Source: BJHQ01 sp964654285 (GTDB lineage: Bacteria; Planctomycetota; UBA11346). Taken from it: a DNA stretch of 64,000 bases. Shown one piece after another: positions 44,501-52,997 of the stretch. Location: contig CAZZJC010000021.1 in the NCBI GenBank assembly GCA_964654285.1, forward strand, positions 1 to 64,000, written 5' to 3'. A program made the translations under genes and the position numbers. The notes below the pieces were generated by a model, which was given only the letters and a program-made list of their open reading frames with translations, had not been told where the DNA came from and did no database searches. The stretch's first letter is position 1. Each line of letters begins with the position of its first letter.

Positions 44501-44604
44501 AGGGTCGCCAGATCGCGCACGAACCCGGCCTGCGCCCGCAGCCGTTCGGCGAAATGCTTCTCACGGACCTGACGGCGGGCGATGGCGGCGGCGGGCGTGG
44601 TCAT
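41548..44604 (-). CDS. GH38 alpha-mannosidase carrying an in-frame repeat insert
   Basis: Cleaves alpha-mannosyl residues, by family. The 1018-residue protein has an N-terminal helical part (1-80) and the GH38 barrel with HCVGHAHLDINWQWPW (metal ligands), the catalytic Asp in VDWVPDCFGHAASIP, GVKYYYLQRSGGNDRP and YGVGDHGGGPTRRHIERI. Helical and beta domains follow, with TAWRDALLTHFHDILPGS. A family 1 element supplies codons 773-820 in the C-terminal beta region, between GSLER and EPKG, without changing frame. The start at 44604 fits the family N-terminus. There is no signal peptide, so it is probably cytoplasmic. It is divergent from tyrS and followed by menD. Confidence 0.9.
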   Translation of the reverse strand: MTTPAAAIARRQVREKHFAERLRAQAGFVRDLATLHPAEGALWPALAEAAERGFAAAVEAGRPVDAALAEAEAVLAPAAATARSYRVHCVGHAHLDINWQWPWQETVGTMLDTTRTVLRLMREYPGFRFSQSQGVLYEVLRHHDPDLFAEVAARIREGRWEVTASHWVEGERNTAGGEAVARQLLTTRAWMQEHLGLMPDDVPVDWVPDCFGHAASIPAIDARAGVKYYYLQRSGGNDRPPAFWWQTADGSRVLVLRELADYMNLCGPDQIKAVTTFARATGARTWMMVYGVGDHGGGPTRRHIERILDMDAWPVWPRWEFSTARTFFTELEKLGDRLPTWDRELNFELTGCLISQSAVKRANRQGENALADADGAGALAFAACGVQPPRARLATAWRDALLTHFHDILPGSNTADSKAYTVGMTQRVLAEAQSVQSTALRALAQVVDTSWAGQPSPSASTAGRNPVPNLARLNLGAGAGFVVGNASAAQAVDGWPLAIVVANPSAWDRQEVITVRAWEGNIDRAQPVPPPHAFAVRDAQGTMVRAQVLGTGRWWAHSWTDLAVPARVAAGGWTAYALVVDPAAPAVAKAAAGPGTVGTVCDHEGQLESQGKIASPFGRLGFENEHLTVRFDTVRGGIGSLVERSSGREFVPAGACLGLPVVTIERPAPASSWVIHDTRDIVALGCDKIEILQHGPYLAVIQAVFRHRDSRITLTWTLAGGENRLRLKVETRWLERGSAELGTPRLSLRFPLGLSDDGSSPLATAEIPFGSLERPSGCSWGSAGGALRGQAAPGQTRTWDGEADPSGAAGTPHSGEVLRKREPKGRTLPTLRRVAVRGRDAGAVLANDGISNYALETDALVVHLLRATWDPDPLPEIGDHAWNFLFQVGTKLAPELPHRLGVEANHALRWAVTDAHAGRLAGTSPTVTACTPAHVAVTQLKPAEDGDGVIIRVQELIGTAATARVHLDAAAWGAIAAAVPVDLLERPLAGATAAIDGEGFTFAIGAWAIVSVRVRLRR
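42147..42287 (+). mobile_element. Family 1 palindromic element, copy 2, inside the mannosidase gene
   Basis: 141 bases, exactly 47 codons. It has the same parts as copy 1: AAGAACTT and AAGTTCTT around three triloop hairpins, then the GGGGG/CCCCC and GAGCAGC/GCCGCTC stems. The host strand is minus, so the gene reads the complement, open throughout and coding a peptide that contains TWDGEADPSG. GCT occurs at both junctions. Removing the 141 bases restores a continuous GSLEREPKG. Confidence 0.88.
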
Positions 44605-44706
44605 GGGGCGTCCTCGTCGCTTCAGCATGATTCCAGGCGGATCGGCGCCAGATGCGACAGGCCGTCCCGCCTTGCCCCGGCCAGGTCGCACCTAGCCTGC
44701 CCGGCC

Positions 44707-45948
44707 ATGTCCGAGAACGTCTTCGATCTGCTCACCGCCCGCGGGCTGATCTCGCAGTGCACCGATCCCGAGGGCATCCGCGCCCGTCTGACCAAGCCCG
44801 TCACCGCGTATGTCGGTTTCGACCCCACCGCCGACAGCCTGCACATCGGCAGCCTGGTGCCGATCATGGGACTGTATTGGCTGCAGCAGTGCGGACACCG
44901 GCCGCTGGTGCTGGTCGGCGGCGCGACCGGACTGGTGGGAGATCCATCCGGCAAGACCGAATCGCGCACCATGCTCACCCGCGAGCAGGTCGACGCGAAC
45001 GCCAACGCGATCGCGGCGCAGATCGCCCGGCTGGTGCGCTTCGACGCCTCGCCGACCGGGGCGAAGCTGGTCAACAACGTGGACTGGCTCGGCACGCTCA
45101 ACTGGATCGAGATGCTGCGCGCGGTCGGGCCGCATTTCGGCATCAACCGCATGCTGAGCATGGATTCGGTGAAGGGCCGGCTTGAGGCGGGCGGCATGAC
45201 CTTCCTCGAATTCAACTACATGGTCATGCAGGCCTACGATTTCGCGCACCTGCACCGGGCCGAAGGCTGCACCGTGCAGTTCGGCGGCCAGGACCAGTGG
45301 GGCAACATCGTGATGGGCATCGAACTCGCCCGGCGCACGGACGGCGCCGACCTCGCGGGGGTGACCTTCCCGCTCGTGACGAAGGCCGACGGCGGCAAAT
45401 TCGGCAAGTCGGAGAAGGGCAACATCTGGCTGTCGGCCGAGCGCACGCCGGTGCACGAGTTCTTCCAATTCTGGCGCAACGTCGCCGACGCCGACGTGCG
45501 GCGGTTCCTCGGCTTCTTCACCACCCTGCCGATGACCGAGGTCGACGCCCTGACCGCCGCCGGCGGCGAGGCGCTCAACCCCGCCAAGGAACGCCTGGCG
45601 TGGGAGGTCACCCGCCTGATCCACGGCCAGGCTGCCGCCGATGCGGCGCGCGAGGCGGCACGCAAGGCCTTCGGCGCCGGCCACGATGCCACCGCCGCCG
45701 CCGTGCCGCACGGCCCGCTCGCCAGCGCCGATCTGGCCGCTGGCGTGCCGTTCACCGTGCTGCTGGTGAAGGCGGGCCTGGCGTCGTCGAACTCGGAAGC
45801 CAAGCGCCTGATCAAGGGCGGCGGCGCCCAGCTCAACGACACCGTGATCGCCGACGAGCAGCGCAGCGTCACCGCCGCCGACGCGGTCAACGGTCGCATC
45901 GTCATCCGGGCGGGAAAGAAGCGGCTGTTCCGGTTCGATGTGGCGTAG
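44707..45948 (+). CDS. tyrS: Tyrosyl-tRNA synthetase
   Basis: Charges tRNA-Tyr. The 413-residue class I enzyme has the HIGH-type site PTADSLHIGSLVP, tyrosine-binding YMVMQAYDF and GGQDQWGN, the KMSKS-type site KFGKSEKGN and a C-terminal S4 domain (about 345-410, LVKAGLASSNSEAKRLIKGG). All lie at normal spacing. It begins 103 bases from the divergent mannosidase start. The long in-frame extension upstream is antisense to the mannosidase. The GNAT gene starts three bases after its stop. Confidence 0.97.
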   Translation: MSENVFDLLTARGLISQCTDPEGIRARLTKPVTAYVGFDPTADSLHIGSLVPIMGLYWLQQCGHRPLVLVGGATGLVGDPSGKTESRTMLTREQVDANANAIAAQIARLVRFDASPTGAKLVNNVDWLGTLNWIEMLRAVGPHFGINRMLSMDSVKGRLEAGGMTFLEFNYMVMQAYDFAHLHRAEGCTVQFGGQDQWGNIVMGIELARRTDGADLAGVTFPLVTKADGGKFGKSEKGNIWLSAERTPVHEFFQFWRNVADADVRRFLGFFTTLPMTEVDALTAAGGEALNPAKERLAWEVTRLIHGQAAADAAREAARKAFGAGHDATAAAVPHGPLASADLAAGVPFTVLLVKAGLASSNSEAKRLIKGGGAQLNDTVIADEQRSVTAADAVNGRIVIRAGKKRLFRFDVA

Positions 45949-45951
45949 GCG

Positions 45952-46428
45952 GTGAAGAGCATCCGAGTCCGCGAGGCCATCGCCGCCGACCAGGATGTTG
46001 TCCGCCGGGTCCACCAGCTGGCGTTCGCTCCGATGCGGGAGATCTATCGTCCCGGCCCCCGTGCGCAGTCGGCCACGGAACAGACGGGATCCATCGTTCG
46101 CCTCGTCGCCGAGGTCGAAGGGCGGATCTTGGCGACGGCCTGCTATGAACAGATACCGGACCAACTGGAATTATTCTCCTTTGCTTGCGATCCTGCGCAT
46201 CAACGGCAAGGAATGGCCCGCGCGCTGGTACAGCAGATCGAAACCATCGCGCGGCAGGCGGGCATCCGGCGGCTGCGCGCCGTGGTCGTCAGCGAAACCG
46301 GCAACGCCGCCATCTACGAGCGGTTGGGCTTCGCCAGCGTGACGACGGCACCATCGACGATTTTGATCAGCGACCGATTCCCTGTCATCCATGAGACGGT
46401 GATGGAAAAATCCTTGAGGGGGCCATGA
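45952..46428 (+). CDS. GNAT-family N-acetyltransferase
   Basis: A 158-residue single-domain acetyltransferase: IRVREAIAADQDVVRRVHQLA at the start, RLVAEVEGRILATACYEQI in the central sheet, the acetyl-CoA loop FACDPAHQRQGMARALV (R/Q-x-x-G-x-A) and ISRLRAVVVSE-like RRLRAVVVSETGNAAIYERLGF at the end. It starts with GTG and follows tyrS closely, so the two are probably co-transcribed. The substrate is unknown. Confidence 0.82.
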   Translation: MKSIRVREAIAADQDVVRRVHQLAFAPMREIYRPGPRAQSATEQTGSIVRLVAEVEGRILATACYEQIPDQLELFSFACDPAHQRQGMARALVQQIETIARQAGIRRLRAVVVSETGNAAIYERLGFASVTTAPSTILISDRFPVIHETVMEKSLRGP

Positions 46429-46459
46429 ACCGACGCTCCCAACTTCAACGGGACGCCCC

Positions 46460-47080
46460 ATGACCCTGGCCTGCGATTGCGACGGCACCCTGCTTGATTC
46501 GGAACGGGTGGTGAAGGAGGTCTTCCTCGGCATCCTCGCCGAGATCGGCCATCCGATGGATGGTGATCTCTACGACACCTTCATCGGGTCACCGGATCAC
46601 GACATCCGGTACCTGCTCGCACATGGCATGGATCGGTAGACCCTGGATCGGCTCTATGCCCGGTTCAATGAAGCCATGGACATCTGCGAGATTCCACTCA
46701 AGCCCGGTGTGGTGGACCTGCTCGATCATGGCCGATCGATCGGCCATCGTCTGGTGCTGGCCACCAGTTCGTCACGTCGCCATGTCGACCGCTACCTGCC
46801 GCGGGAGGTCGTGGCGCGGTTCGATCTGATCCTGACCAAGGAATCCGTGACGCGCCGCAAGCCGGACCCGGAGATCTACCGCCAGGCCAAGGCCTCCTTC
46901 CCGGATCAGCGCCTGGTGGTGCTGGAGGATTCGCCGCACGGGATCACCGCCGCGATCGGGGCCGGGGCGACGTGCTACCTCATCCCGGACCTCGCCCGCT
47001 GCGACGCCGCCTGCCGGGCGACCTGCGCCGGGGTGGTCGCTGCGGCCCGGGATCTCATCGGCCGCCTGCCGCCACCGTGA
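46460..47080 (+). pseudogene. HAD-superfamily phosphatase with an in-frame amber stop
   Basis: The frame encodes a beta-phosphoglucomutase-like HAD protein of 206 codons: catalytic DCDGTLLDSE near the N-terminus, LKPGVVDLLDHG, LVLATSSSRRHVDRYL (motif II Ser/Thr), KPDPEIYRQAKASFP (motif III Lys) and LVVLEDSPHGITAAIGAGA (motif IV). A TAG at 46637-46639 interrupts codon 60, between HGMDR and TLDRLYARF, where CAG (Gln) would fit by one base change. The rest remains intact and in frame, so the damage looks recent or is an assembly error. A shorter product could restart downstream but would lack the nucleophile Asp. Confidence 0.85.
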
Positions 47081-47086
47081 ACCGAT

Positions 47087-48019
47087 CTACCGCACCTCGC
47101 ACAACCGCTGCGGGGTGAGGCCATAGGCGATCTGCAGGGCGGCTGCGGATCCGCTGCCATGGCGGATGGCGTCGAGCAGGTTCGGCAGAGCGGCGCGCTG
47201 GCCGGGTTGGACGAGCACGGCGACGATCGCGGCGGCCAGTTCGTCCTCGGGTTCGCTGGCGGTGAAGGTCGCGGCGATCGCGGCGGCACCCCGGCGCTGG
47301 CGCAGTTCCAACGCGGTCGCGGGGCCGGGTTCCTGGCCGGTGGCCTTGCGCATCGCCAGGACGCCCAGGCCCTGGACCAGCCAGGGTGGCCAGCCCTCGG
47401 CGGGCGGATCGGCAAGGGCGAGGTGGAGCGCGATCACGGCGGCGGCGACGCGGCCGCGCAGCACGGCCGGGTCCGCCGCGTCCATGCCGACGCGGATGAT
47501 CGGCAGGGCGGGACGCACCGCGACTCCGGGGGTTGGCTGCTCGCCGGCAACCACGACCAGCGGCCCGGCCCAGCGCGGCCAGGCATCGGTCTGGAGCAGT
47601 TCCCCGGCATCGCGCACACCCTGGCTGGTGGCGGTGATCAGCGCCTCGACCTGGGCGGGGCTGGCGACCGCGATGTTGCCCTGCCGCACCGCGGGCAGGC
47701 CTTGGCGGCCGGCCTCGGCAAGGGCCCAGGTGGCGAGCACGCGTTGGCAGTTCGGCAGCGACGCGAGCGGTCTGTCCAGGCGCTTGAGCAGGGCGAAGGC
47801 GAGATCGATGCGGTTCGCCGCGATCGCGGCAGCGAGGCGGGTCTCGGGCGGGGTCCGCCCGTCCGCCAGCATCGGCGGCAGGCGCAACGCGGCGGGCACG
47901 GCCTCCGCCCGCACGACCAGCGGCAGCCAGGCTCCACGCCAGGCGACGGCGCGGGCGTCCGCCATCGCCGGCGGTCCCTGCAGGGCGAGGATCAGGGCGG
48001 CGTCCATGACAGGAAGCAT
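47087..48019 (-). CDS. Protein of unknown function
   Basis: About 310 residues, Ala- and Leu-rich. The start is MLPVMDAALILALQGPPAMA, possibly a weak signal peptide. No enzyme motif stands out; the C-terminal half (PPWLVQGLGVLAMRKATGQE) recalls regions of gluzincin-like or hypothetical secreted proteins, but there is no HExxH. It ends seven bases from the HAD pseudogene, convergent with it. The frame is open upstream to 48910 only as the antisense of the next gene. I assign no function. Confidence 0.6.
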   Translation of the reverse strand: MLPVMDAALILALQGPPAMADARAVAWRGAWLPLVVRAEAVPAALRLPPMLADGRTPPETRLAAAIAANRIDLAFALLKRLDRPLASLPNCQRVLATWALAEAGRQGLPAVRQGNIAVASPAQVEALITATSQGVRDAGELLQTDAWPRWAGPLVVVAGEQPTPGVAVRPALPIIRVGMDAADPAVLRGRVAAAVIALHLALADPPAEGWPPWLVQGLGVLAMRKATGQEPGPATALELRQRRGAAAIAATFTASEPEDELAAAIVAVLVQPGQRAALPNLLDAIRHGSGSAAALQIAYGLTPQRLCEVR

Positions 48020-48211
48020 CCGAGGCTCGGACGGGGTTGCCACCTGCGAACGGGATCGGGGCGGGGGGATGGCCGCAAAGTGAGCCAAAAGCACGAAGGT
48101 TTGGGATCCAATAGAAAGGATCCTGGTACAGACCGCTTCCCTGGGGAATCGGAAGGCCCGCTCTGGCGTGGGTAGGGTCTGGCGGCACACTCGGCCGCAC
48201 CGCAGCACCCC

Positions 48212-49003
48212 ATGTTCCGACGCAAGACCGATCAGATCTTCGACACGCTCCAGGCGGTGCAGCGGCGCATCACGGAACAGGGTGGTGCGCCACCACGTCC
48301 GCCGGTGCCGGCCGCCCCGGCAGTGCGCCCGATCCTGCCCATCGGCAAGGCCCGGCCGACGACCGAGATCCCGCCACCACCACCCGGCCCGCCACCGTCT
48401 CCGGTTCGTGCCGCAGGTCCGCCACCCCTCTCGCCGCCACCGGCTCCACCGACGCTGTCGCCGCAGTCCGCCCTGGCGCGGGCCGCGACCCCGACCGCCT
48501 ACACCCCCAATCCGCCAGGCGGCCCGCCACCGTTGATCACCTTGTCGCTGTCGCAGGTCATCACCGTGCTGATCGCCTGGCTGGGATCGCTCGCCCTGGT
48601 CTGGGTGGTCGCAGCCCGGTCGAGCGATCCCATCCCACCACGCGAACCCACGTCGTCCGGCAACGCCTACCAGCAGCAGCCGGCCGAGTTCCAGCCTAAA
48701 CGCCACATCATCGTTTTGACCTCGGTGCCCAGCACGGAAGAGCGCTCGGTGAAGGCGCTGCAGGCCCAATGCGAGCAGCTCAACGAGCAGATGCGCCGCA
48801 GCAAATCCGGAAAGTACAAGCCGTGGTTCAGCGTCCGCCCGCACCCGAACGGCCAGACCGAACTGATCTTCGGCGCGACCGAAGGCCAGGACGGCATCGA
48901 TCGCAGCCAACCGCAGTGGGCGGACTTCTTCCGCTTGCTCGCAGCGCCGGCCAAGGACAAGGGCGCGGGGTTCAGCCGGGCGCAGTGGCGGCCGGTGAAT
49001 TGA
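48212..49003 (+). CDS. Proline-rich single-pass membrane protein
   Basis: A 263-residue protein: a short helical start (MFRRKTDQIFDTLQAVQRRI), about 75 residues dominated by Pro and Ala (EIPPPPPGPPPSPV), a transmembrane helix at about 113-132 (VITVLIAWLGSLALVWVVAA) and a C-terminal soluble domain of about 100 residues with RHIIVLTSVPSTEERSVKAL. That domain's VKALQAQCEQLNEQMRRS and KYKPWFSVRPHPNGQTELIFG resemble SPOR-like folds in layout, but this is not secure. The proline-rich stretch could span the periplasm or cell wall. Confidence 0.7.
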   Translation: MFRRKTDQIFDTLQAVQRRITEQGGAPPRPPVPAAPAVRPILPIGKARPTTEIPPPPPGPPPSPVRAAGPPPLSPPPAPPTLSPQSALARAATPTAYTPNPPGGPPPLITLSLSQVITVLIAWLGSLALVWVVAARSSDPIPPREPTSSGNAYQQQPAEFQPKRHIIVLTSVPSTEERSVKALQAQCEQLNEQMRRSKSGKYKPWFSVRPHPNGQTELIFGATEGQDGIDRSQPQWADFFRLLAAPAKDKGAGFSRAQWRPVN

Positions 49004-49026
49004 AACATGACTTGAACTAGGGTGTC

Positions 49027-49497
49027 ATGATCCACAGCGCCGAGGAATTTGTCAGACTACGTGACAGCACTGAATTGGCCGAGTATCAGAAGGCGGCATG
49101 GGATGAGGCCCCGATCGAAGTGTGGCAGGACGTGATCGCCAAATACCCGGACTACAAAAAATGGGTGGTTCACAACAAAACCGTTCCTTTGGAAATTCTC
49201 GCTCAACTCATCAATGATTCAGACGCTGAGGTCAGGTGCTGGATTGCGCAAAAACGGAAAATCACATTGGAGATGCAAATGAAATTGGCCAAAGACCCGG
49301 AAGAAAACGTTAGGGCGAAATTGATCTACAATGGAAAAATCAATCGACAGGTATGGGATGTGCTGAGTCAGGATCCCAGCGCATTCATCCAAAAATCACT
49401 GAAAGAAAAACATCAAGCGGACACAGCTATTCATCCGACCGCGGATGTTGATGCTGGAACCCCCGCCACTTTCACTGCCCAACTTGGTGACCATTGA
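49027..49497 (+). CDS. Low-GC HEAT/LRV-like repeat protein
   Basis: A 156-residue protein made of four short helical repeats of about 24 residues: VWQDVIAKYPDYKKWVVHNK, TVPLEILAQLINDSDAEVRC, ITLEMQMKLAKDPEENVRAK and INRQVWDVLSQDPSAFIQKS. The pattern P-x-E-x-L-x-x-L-x-x-D-x-D-x-x-V-R is that of leucine-rich-repeat-variant or HEAT-like proteins. Base composition is unlike its neighbours: two 60-base lines I counted (49141 and 49261) have 24 and 26 G+C. This suggests recent transfer. Such small repeat proteins are sometimes immunity proteins, but no toxin gene is adjacent. It ends three bases before the HD-domain gene start. Confidence 0.72.
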   Translation: MIHSAEEFVRLRDSTELAEYQKAAWDEAPIEVWQDVIAKYPDYKKWVVHNKTVPLEILAQLINDSDAEVRCWIAQKRKITLEMQMKLAKDPEENVRAKLIYNGKINRQVWDVLSQDPSAFIQKSLKEKHQADTAIHPTADVDAGTPATFTAQLGDH

Positions 49498-49499
49498 CG

Positions 49500-50198
49500 A
49501 TGGCCAAGCAGGCGTCCTTCCTCTCCCCCATCTTCCCCCGCCACAACGTCCTCTGGCCGCTGGTAGCCAGCCGCCTGAAACCGGGCGAGCTCGCGCACGA
49601 CCGCCACCACCTGGAGCGCGTCTACGTCTGGATGCTGCGCCTCGCACCGGAAGCCGGCGCGGACGCCGATTGCTGCGGAGCGGCAGCGCTGGTGCATGAC
49701 CTCGCGTTCATTCCGAAGGAATCGCCGGAGCGCCACCTGGGCGGCGCGAAGTCGGCGGAACTGGCGGGAGACCTGCTGCGCGCCGCCGGCTACGACGCGA
49801 CCGAGGTCGACGCCATCGCGGCGGCGGTGGCGACCTCGTCGTGGTCGCGCGGCCTGGCGCCGGCGAATGCGATCGGCGTGACGCTCCAGGATGCGGATCG
49901 GCTGGATGCGATCGGCGCAGTCGGGCTCCTGCGCAACGTCGCCTGCGGCCAGGACATGGCGCTGCGAAAATCCCCTGACAATGCGGGTGGATTCTACCAT
50001 CCTGAGGATCCGTTCGCGGCGGGCGGGCGGCCGCTGGACGACCGCACCTGGGTGGTCGACCACCTGCCGGCGAAGCTGCTGAAACTCGCGGCCGGCATGC
50101 GCCTGCCGTCGGCCCAGGCCGAGGCGCAGCGCCGGCACGCGTTCCTGCTCGCGTTCCGCGCCCAGCTGGCGTCCGAACTCGGTCTGACCCTGCCCTGA
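49500..50198 (+). CDS. HD-domain phosphohydrolase
   Basis: A 232-residue metal-dependent HD protein of the YedJ-like group. The metal ligands are visible as H in ELAHDRHHLERVY, HD in AALVHDLAFIPKESP, and D in VTLQDADRLDAIGAVGLLRN. Members hydrolyse nucleotides or other phosphoesters; the substrate is unknown. The gene follows the low-GC repeat gene with two bases between, and has normal GC. It is upstream of leuS by 100 bases. Confidence 0.82.
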   Translation: MAKQASFLSPIFPRHNVLWPLVASRLKPGELAHDRHHLERVYVWMLRLAPEAGADADCCGAAALVHDLAFIPKESPERHLGGAKSAELAGDLLRAAGYDATEVDAIAAAVATSSWSRGLAPANAIGVTLQDADRLDAIGAVGLLRNVACGQDMALRKSPDNAGGFYHPEDPFAAGGRPLDDRTWVVDHLPAKLLKLAAGMRLPSAQAEAQRRHAFLLAFRAQLASELGLTLP

Positions 50199-50298
50199 CT
50201 GGGCGCAGGTCCGCCCTTGGGCCGGCTTGCCCGTGCCGGCCAGCGTCACATGCTGCGCGACCCGCCAGAACCGCGATGCCGCGCTGAGGAATGACGCC

Positions 50299-52965
50299 AT
50301 GACCGAGCCGAAAGCCTACGAACCCGCCGTGGTCGAAGCGAAGTGGCAGCGCCAGTGGGAAGCCGCCGGCGCGCACGAGGTGCGCGACGACCTGCCGCGC
50401 GAGCGCTGCTACTACGTGCTGGAGATGTTCCCGTACCCCAGCGGCAAGCTGCACATGGGGCACGTGCGCAACTACACGATCGGCGACGCGGTGGCGCGCT
50501 ACAAGCGCATGCGCGGCTTCGCGGTGCTGCATCCGATGGGCTGGGACTCCTTCGGCCTGCCGGCCGAGCAGGCGGCGATCGAACGCGGCATCCACCCCCG
50601 CAAGTGGACCTACGAGAACATCGCCTACATGCGCGACCAGCTGAAGCGCATGGGCTTCAGCTACGCGTGGTCGCGCGAGTTCGCCTGTTCCGACCCCGGC
50701 TATGCCGCGCGCGAACAGGACATCTTCCTCGATCTGGTCGAGAAGGGCCTGGTCTACCGCAAGTCGAGCCTGGTGAACTGGTCGACCGGCCTGAACTGCG
50801 TCCTCGCCAATGAACAGGTCGTCGACGGCAAGTGCTGGCGCACCGGCACGGTGGTGGTGCAGAAGGAGCTGCCGCAGTGGTACCTGCGCATCACCGCCTA
50901 CGCCGAGGAGCTGCTGGAGAGCACCTGGAGGCTGTCCGGCTGGCCCGAGGCGGTGCTGATCCAGCAGCGCAACTGGCTCGGCAAGAGCGTCGGCGCCGAG
51001 ATCGACTTCACCGTCGATGGACACCCGGACGTGAAGCTGACCGCGTTCACCACCCGGCCCGACACCCTGTTCGGCGTGACGTTCGTCTCGATCGCGCCCG
51101 AGCACGCGGCCCTGGCGCGCATCGTGCCCGCCAGCCACCGCGCGGCGGTCGACGCCTTCACCGCCGAGGTGCGCGCGGTGTCGGCGCATGAACGCCTGGG
51201 CGACGCGGCGGAGAAGAAGGGCTGCTTCTCGGGCGTGCACGTGATCAACCCGGCGAACGGGAGGAAGGTGCCGCTCTACCTCGCCAACTTCGTGGTCGCC
51301 GACTACGGCACGGGCGTGGTGATGGCGGTGCCGGCGCACGACAGCCGCGACTTCGCCTTCGCGAGGAAGTACGGCATCGACATCGTCACGGTGATCCGCG
51401 CCAGCGACCCCAAGGACGCCGGCTGGCTGAAACTGCAGGCGGGCGAGGACGCGTTCACGGACGCGGGCGTGATGCAGAACAGCGCCCAGTTCGACGGCCA
51501 GCCGAGCGAATCGGCCAAGGCCGCGATCACCGCCTGGCTGGAGGAGCGGAAGTCCGGCCGCAAGACCGTGACCTGGCGCCTGCGCGACTGGTGCCTGAGC
51601 CGGCAGCGCTACTGGGGCAACCCGATCCCCTACCTGTACAGCGACAAGCTGGGCGCGACCCCGCTGCGCAAGCAGGACCTGCCGGTGACCCTGCCCGACG
51701 ACGTGGCCTTCGACGGCGCCGGCAATCCGCTCACCCGGCATCCGACCTGGGCCGCGACCGACCGCGACGGCAGGGCGCTCAGCGTGCGCGGCCCCGACGG
51801 CCCCGAGCCGGCGCGGCGCGAGACCGACACCATGGACACCTTCGTGGAGTCGTCGTGGTACTTCGCGCGCTACACCTGCCACGACAACCGCAAGGCGGAT
51901 CTCGGCTGCGCCGCGCCGCTCGACCGCACGCGGGTCGACCACTGGCTGCCGGTCGATCTCTACATCGGCGGCATCGAGCACGCCGTGCTGCACCTGCTCT
52001 ACGCGCGCTTCTTCCAGAAGGCGCTCGCGGATCTCGGCTACACCGGGGTGCGCGAACCGTTCAAGCGCCTGCTCTGCCAGGGCATGGTCTGCATGGAGAC
52101 CTATTCGCGCGAGACCGGTCCGGGCAAGAAGCAGTACTTCTACCCGGATGAGGTCGAGATCCGCACCGACGCCAAGGGCGCGGTGGTCGGCGCGACGCTG
52201 AAGGCCGACGGCCAGCCGGTGACCGTGGGCCGCATCGAGAAGATGTCCAAGTCCAAGCGCAACACCGTCGATCCGCAGCGTTTGGTCGATGCCTACGGCG
52301 CCGACACCGCGCGGCTGTTCACCCTGTTCGCCGCACCGATCGAACGCGACCTGGACTGGGACGAGGAGAGCGTCAAGGGCTGCAGCCGCTACCTCAAGCG
52401 CCTGTGGACCCTGGTGCAGGAGCACCGCGAGCGCCTGGCCGGCATCAGCGCGTTCGCCGGCCACGCCAGGGAACTGGCCGGCCACGACCAGGCGGTGGTG
52501 CGCAAGGTGCACCAGACGATCAAGCGCGCGACCGACGCGATGGAGCGCGACTTCGGCTTCAACACCACCATCGCCGCCTGCATGGAACTGACCAACGAGC
52601 TGAAGCCCGACGCGCTGAAGCCCGAGGTCTTCAAGCTGGGACTCACCACCCTGGTGCGCCTGCTCGCGCCCATGGTGCCGCACATCACGAGCGAGCTGTG
52701 GGCCGAACTCGGCGGCGGCGACGACCTGACCGGCGCCGGCTGGCCGGCGTTCGATGCCAGCCAGATCGATGCCGACGAGGTCGACTACCCGGTGCAGGTC
52801 GCCGGCCGGCTGAAGGGCCGGATCAGCCTGCCGCGCACCCTGGTCGGCAAGGATCTCGACGCCGCCGTCCTCGCCCACCCCGAGGTGGTCGCGCTGATCG
52901 CCGGTCAGAAGGTGCGCAAGCTCATCGCGATCCACGGCAAGATCATCAACCTCGTCCTGGGCTGA
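50299..52965 (+). CDS. leuS: Leucyl-tRNA synthetase
   Basis: Charges tRNA-Leu and edits wrong amino acids. The 888-residue class I enzyme has the HIGH-type site PSGKLHMGHVRNYTIGD, the CP1 editing domain with TTRPDTLFGVTF and VMAVPAHDSRDFAFA, YIGGIEHAVLHLLYARFF, the KMSKS site KMSKSKRNTVDP, an anticodon-binding domain and the C-terminal VQVAGRLKGRI domain. Length is normal. A short ferredoxin gene follows after 32 bases. The ATG at 50299 gives the family start TEPKAYEPAVVEAKWQ. Confidence 0.97.
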   Translation: MTEPKAYEPAVVEAKWQRQWEAAGAHEVRDDLPRERCYYVLEMFPYPSGKLHMGHVRNYTIGDAVARYKRMRGFAVLHPMGWDSFGLPAEQAAIERGIHPRKWTYENIAYMRDQLKRMGFSYAWSREFACSDPGYAAREQDIFLDLVEKGLVYRKSSLVNWSTGLNCVLANEQVVDGKCWRTGTVVVQKELPQWYLRITAYAEELLESTWRLSGWPEAVLIQQRNWLGKSVGAEIDFTVDGHPDVKLTAFTTRPDTLFGVTFVSIAPEHAALARIVPASHRAAVDAFTAEVRAVSAHERLGDAAEKKGCFSGVHVINPANGRKVPLYLANFVVADYGTGVVMAVPAHDSRDFAFARKYGIDIVTVIRASDPKDAGWLKLQAGEDAFTDAGVMQNSAQFDGQPSESAKAAITAWLEERKSGRKTVTWRLRDWCLSRQRYWGNPIPYLYSDKLGATPLRKQDLPVTLPDDVAFDGAGNPLTRHPTWAATDRDGRALSVRGPDGPEPARRETDTMDTFVESSWYFARYTCHDNRKADLGCAAPLDRTRVDHWLPVDLYIGGIEHAVLHLLYARFFQKALADLGYTGVREPFKRLLCQGMVCMETYSRETGPGKKQYFYPDEVEIRTDAKGAVVGATLKADGQPVTVGRIEKMSKSKRNTVDPQRLVDAYGADTARLFTLFAAPIERDLDWDEESVKGCSRYLKRLWTLVQEHRERLAGISAFAGHARELAGHDQAVVRKVHQTIKRATDAMERDFGFNTTIAACMELTNELKPDALKPEVFKLGLTTLVRLLAPMVPHITSELWAELGGGDDLTGAGWPAFDASQIDADEVDYPVQVAGRLKGRISLPRTLVGKDLDAAVLAHPEVVALIAGQKVRKLIAIHGKIINLVLG

Positions 52966-52997
52966 AATCCCAGAAGAAAGTCGGGAGAGGGCACACC

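Noticed and set aside
42484..44706. N-terminal extension of tyrS by 741 codons
   Set aside because: The extension is antisense to the GH38 gene; TyrRS domain structure starts at 44707.
46637..46639. TAG as a recoded amino acid (pyrrolysine or suppressed amber)
   Set aside because: All other genes examined end normally, no suppressor tRNA or Pyl genes are present here, and no recoding structure was seen; a point mutation or error is simpler.
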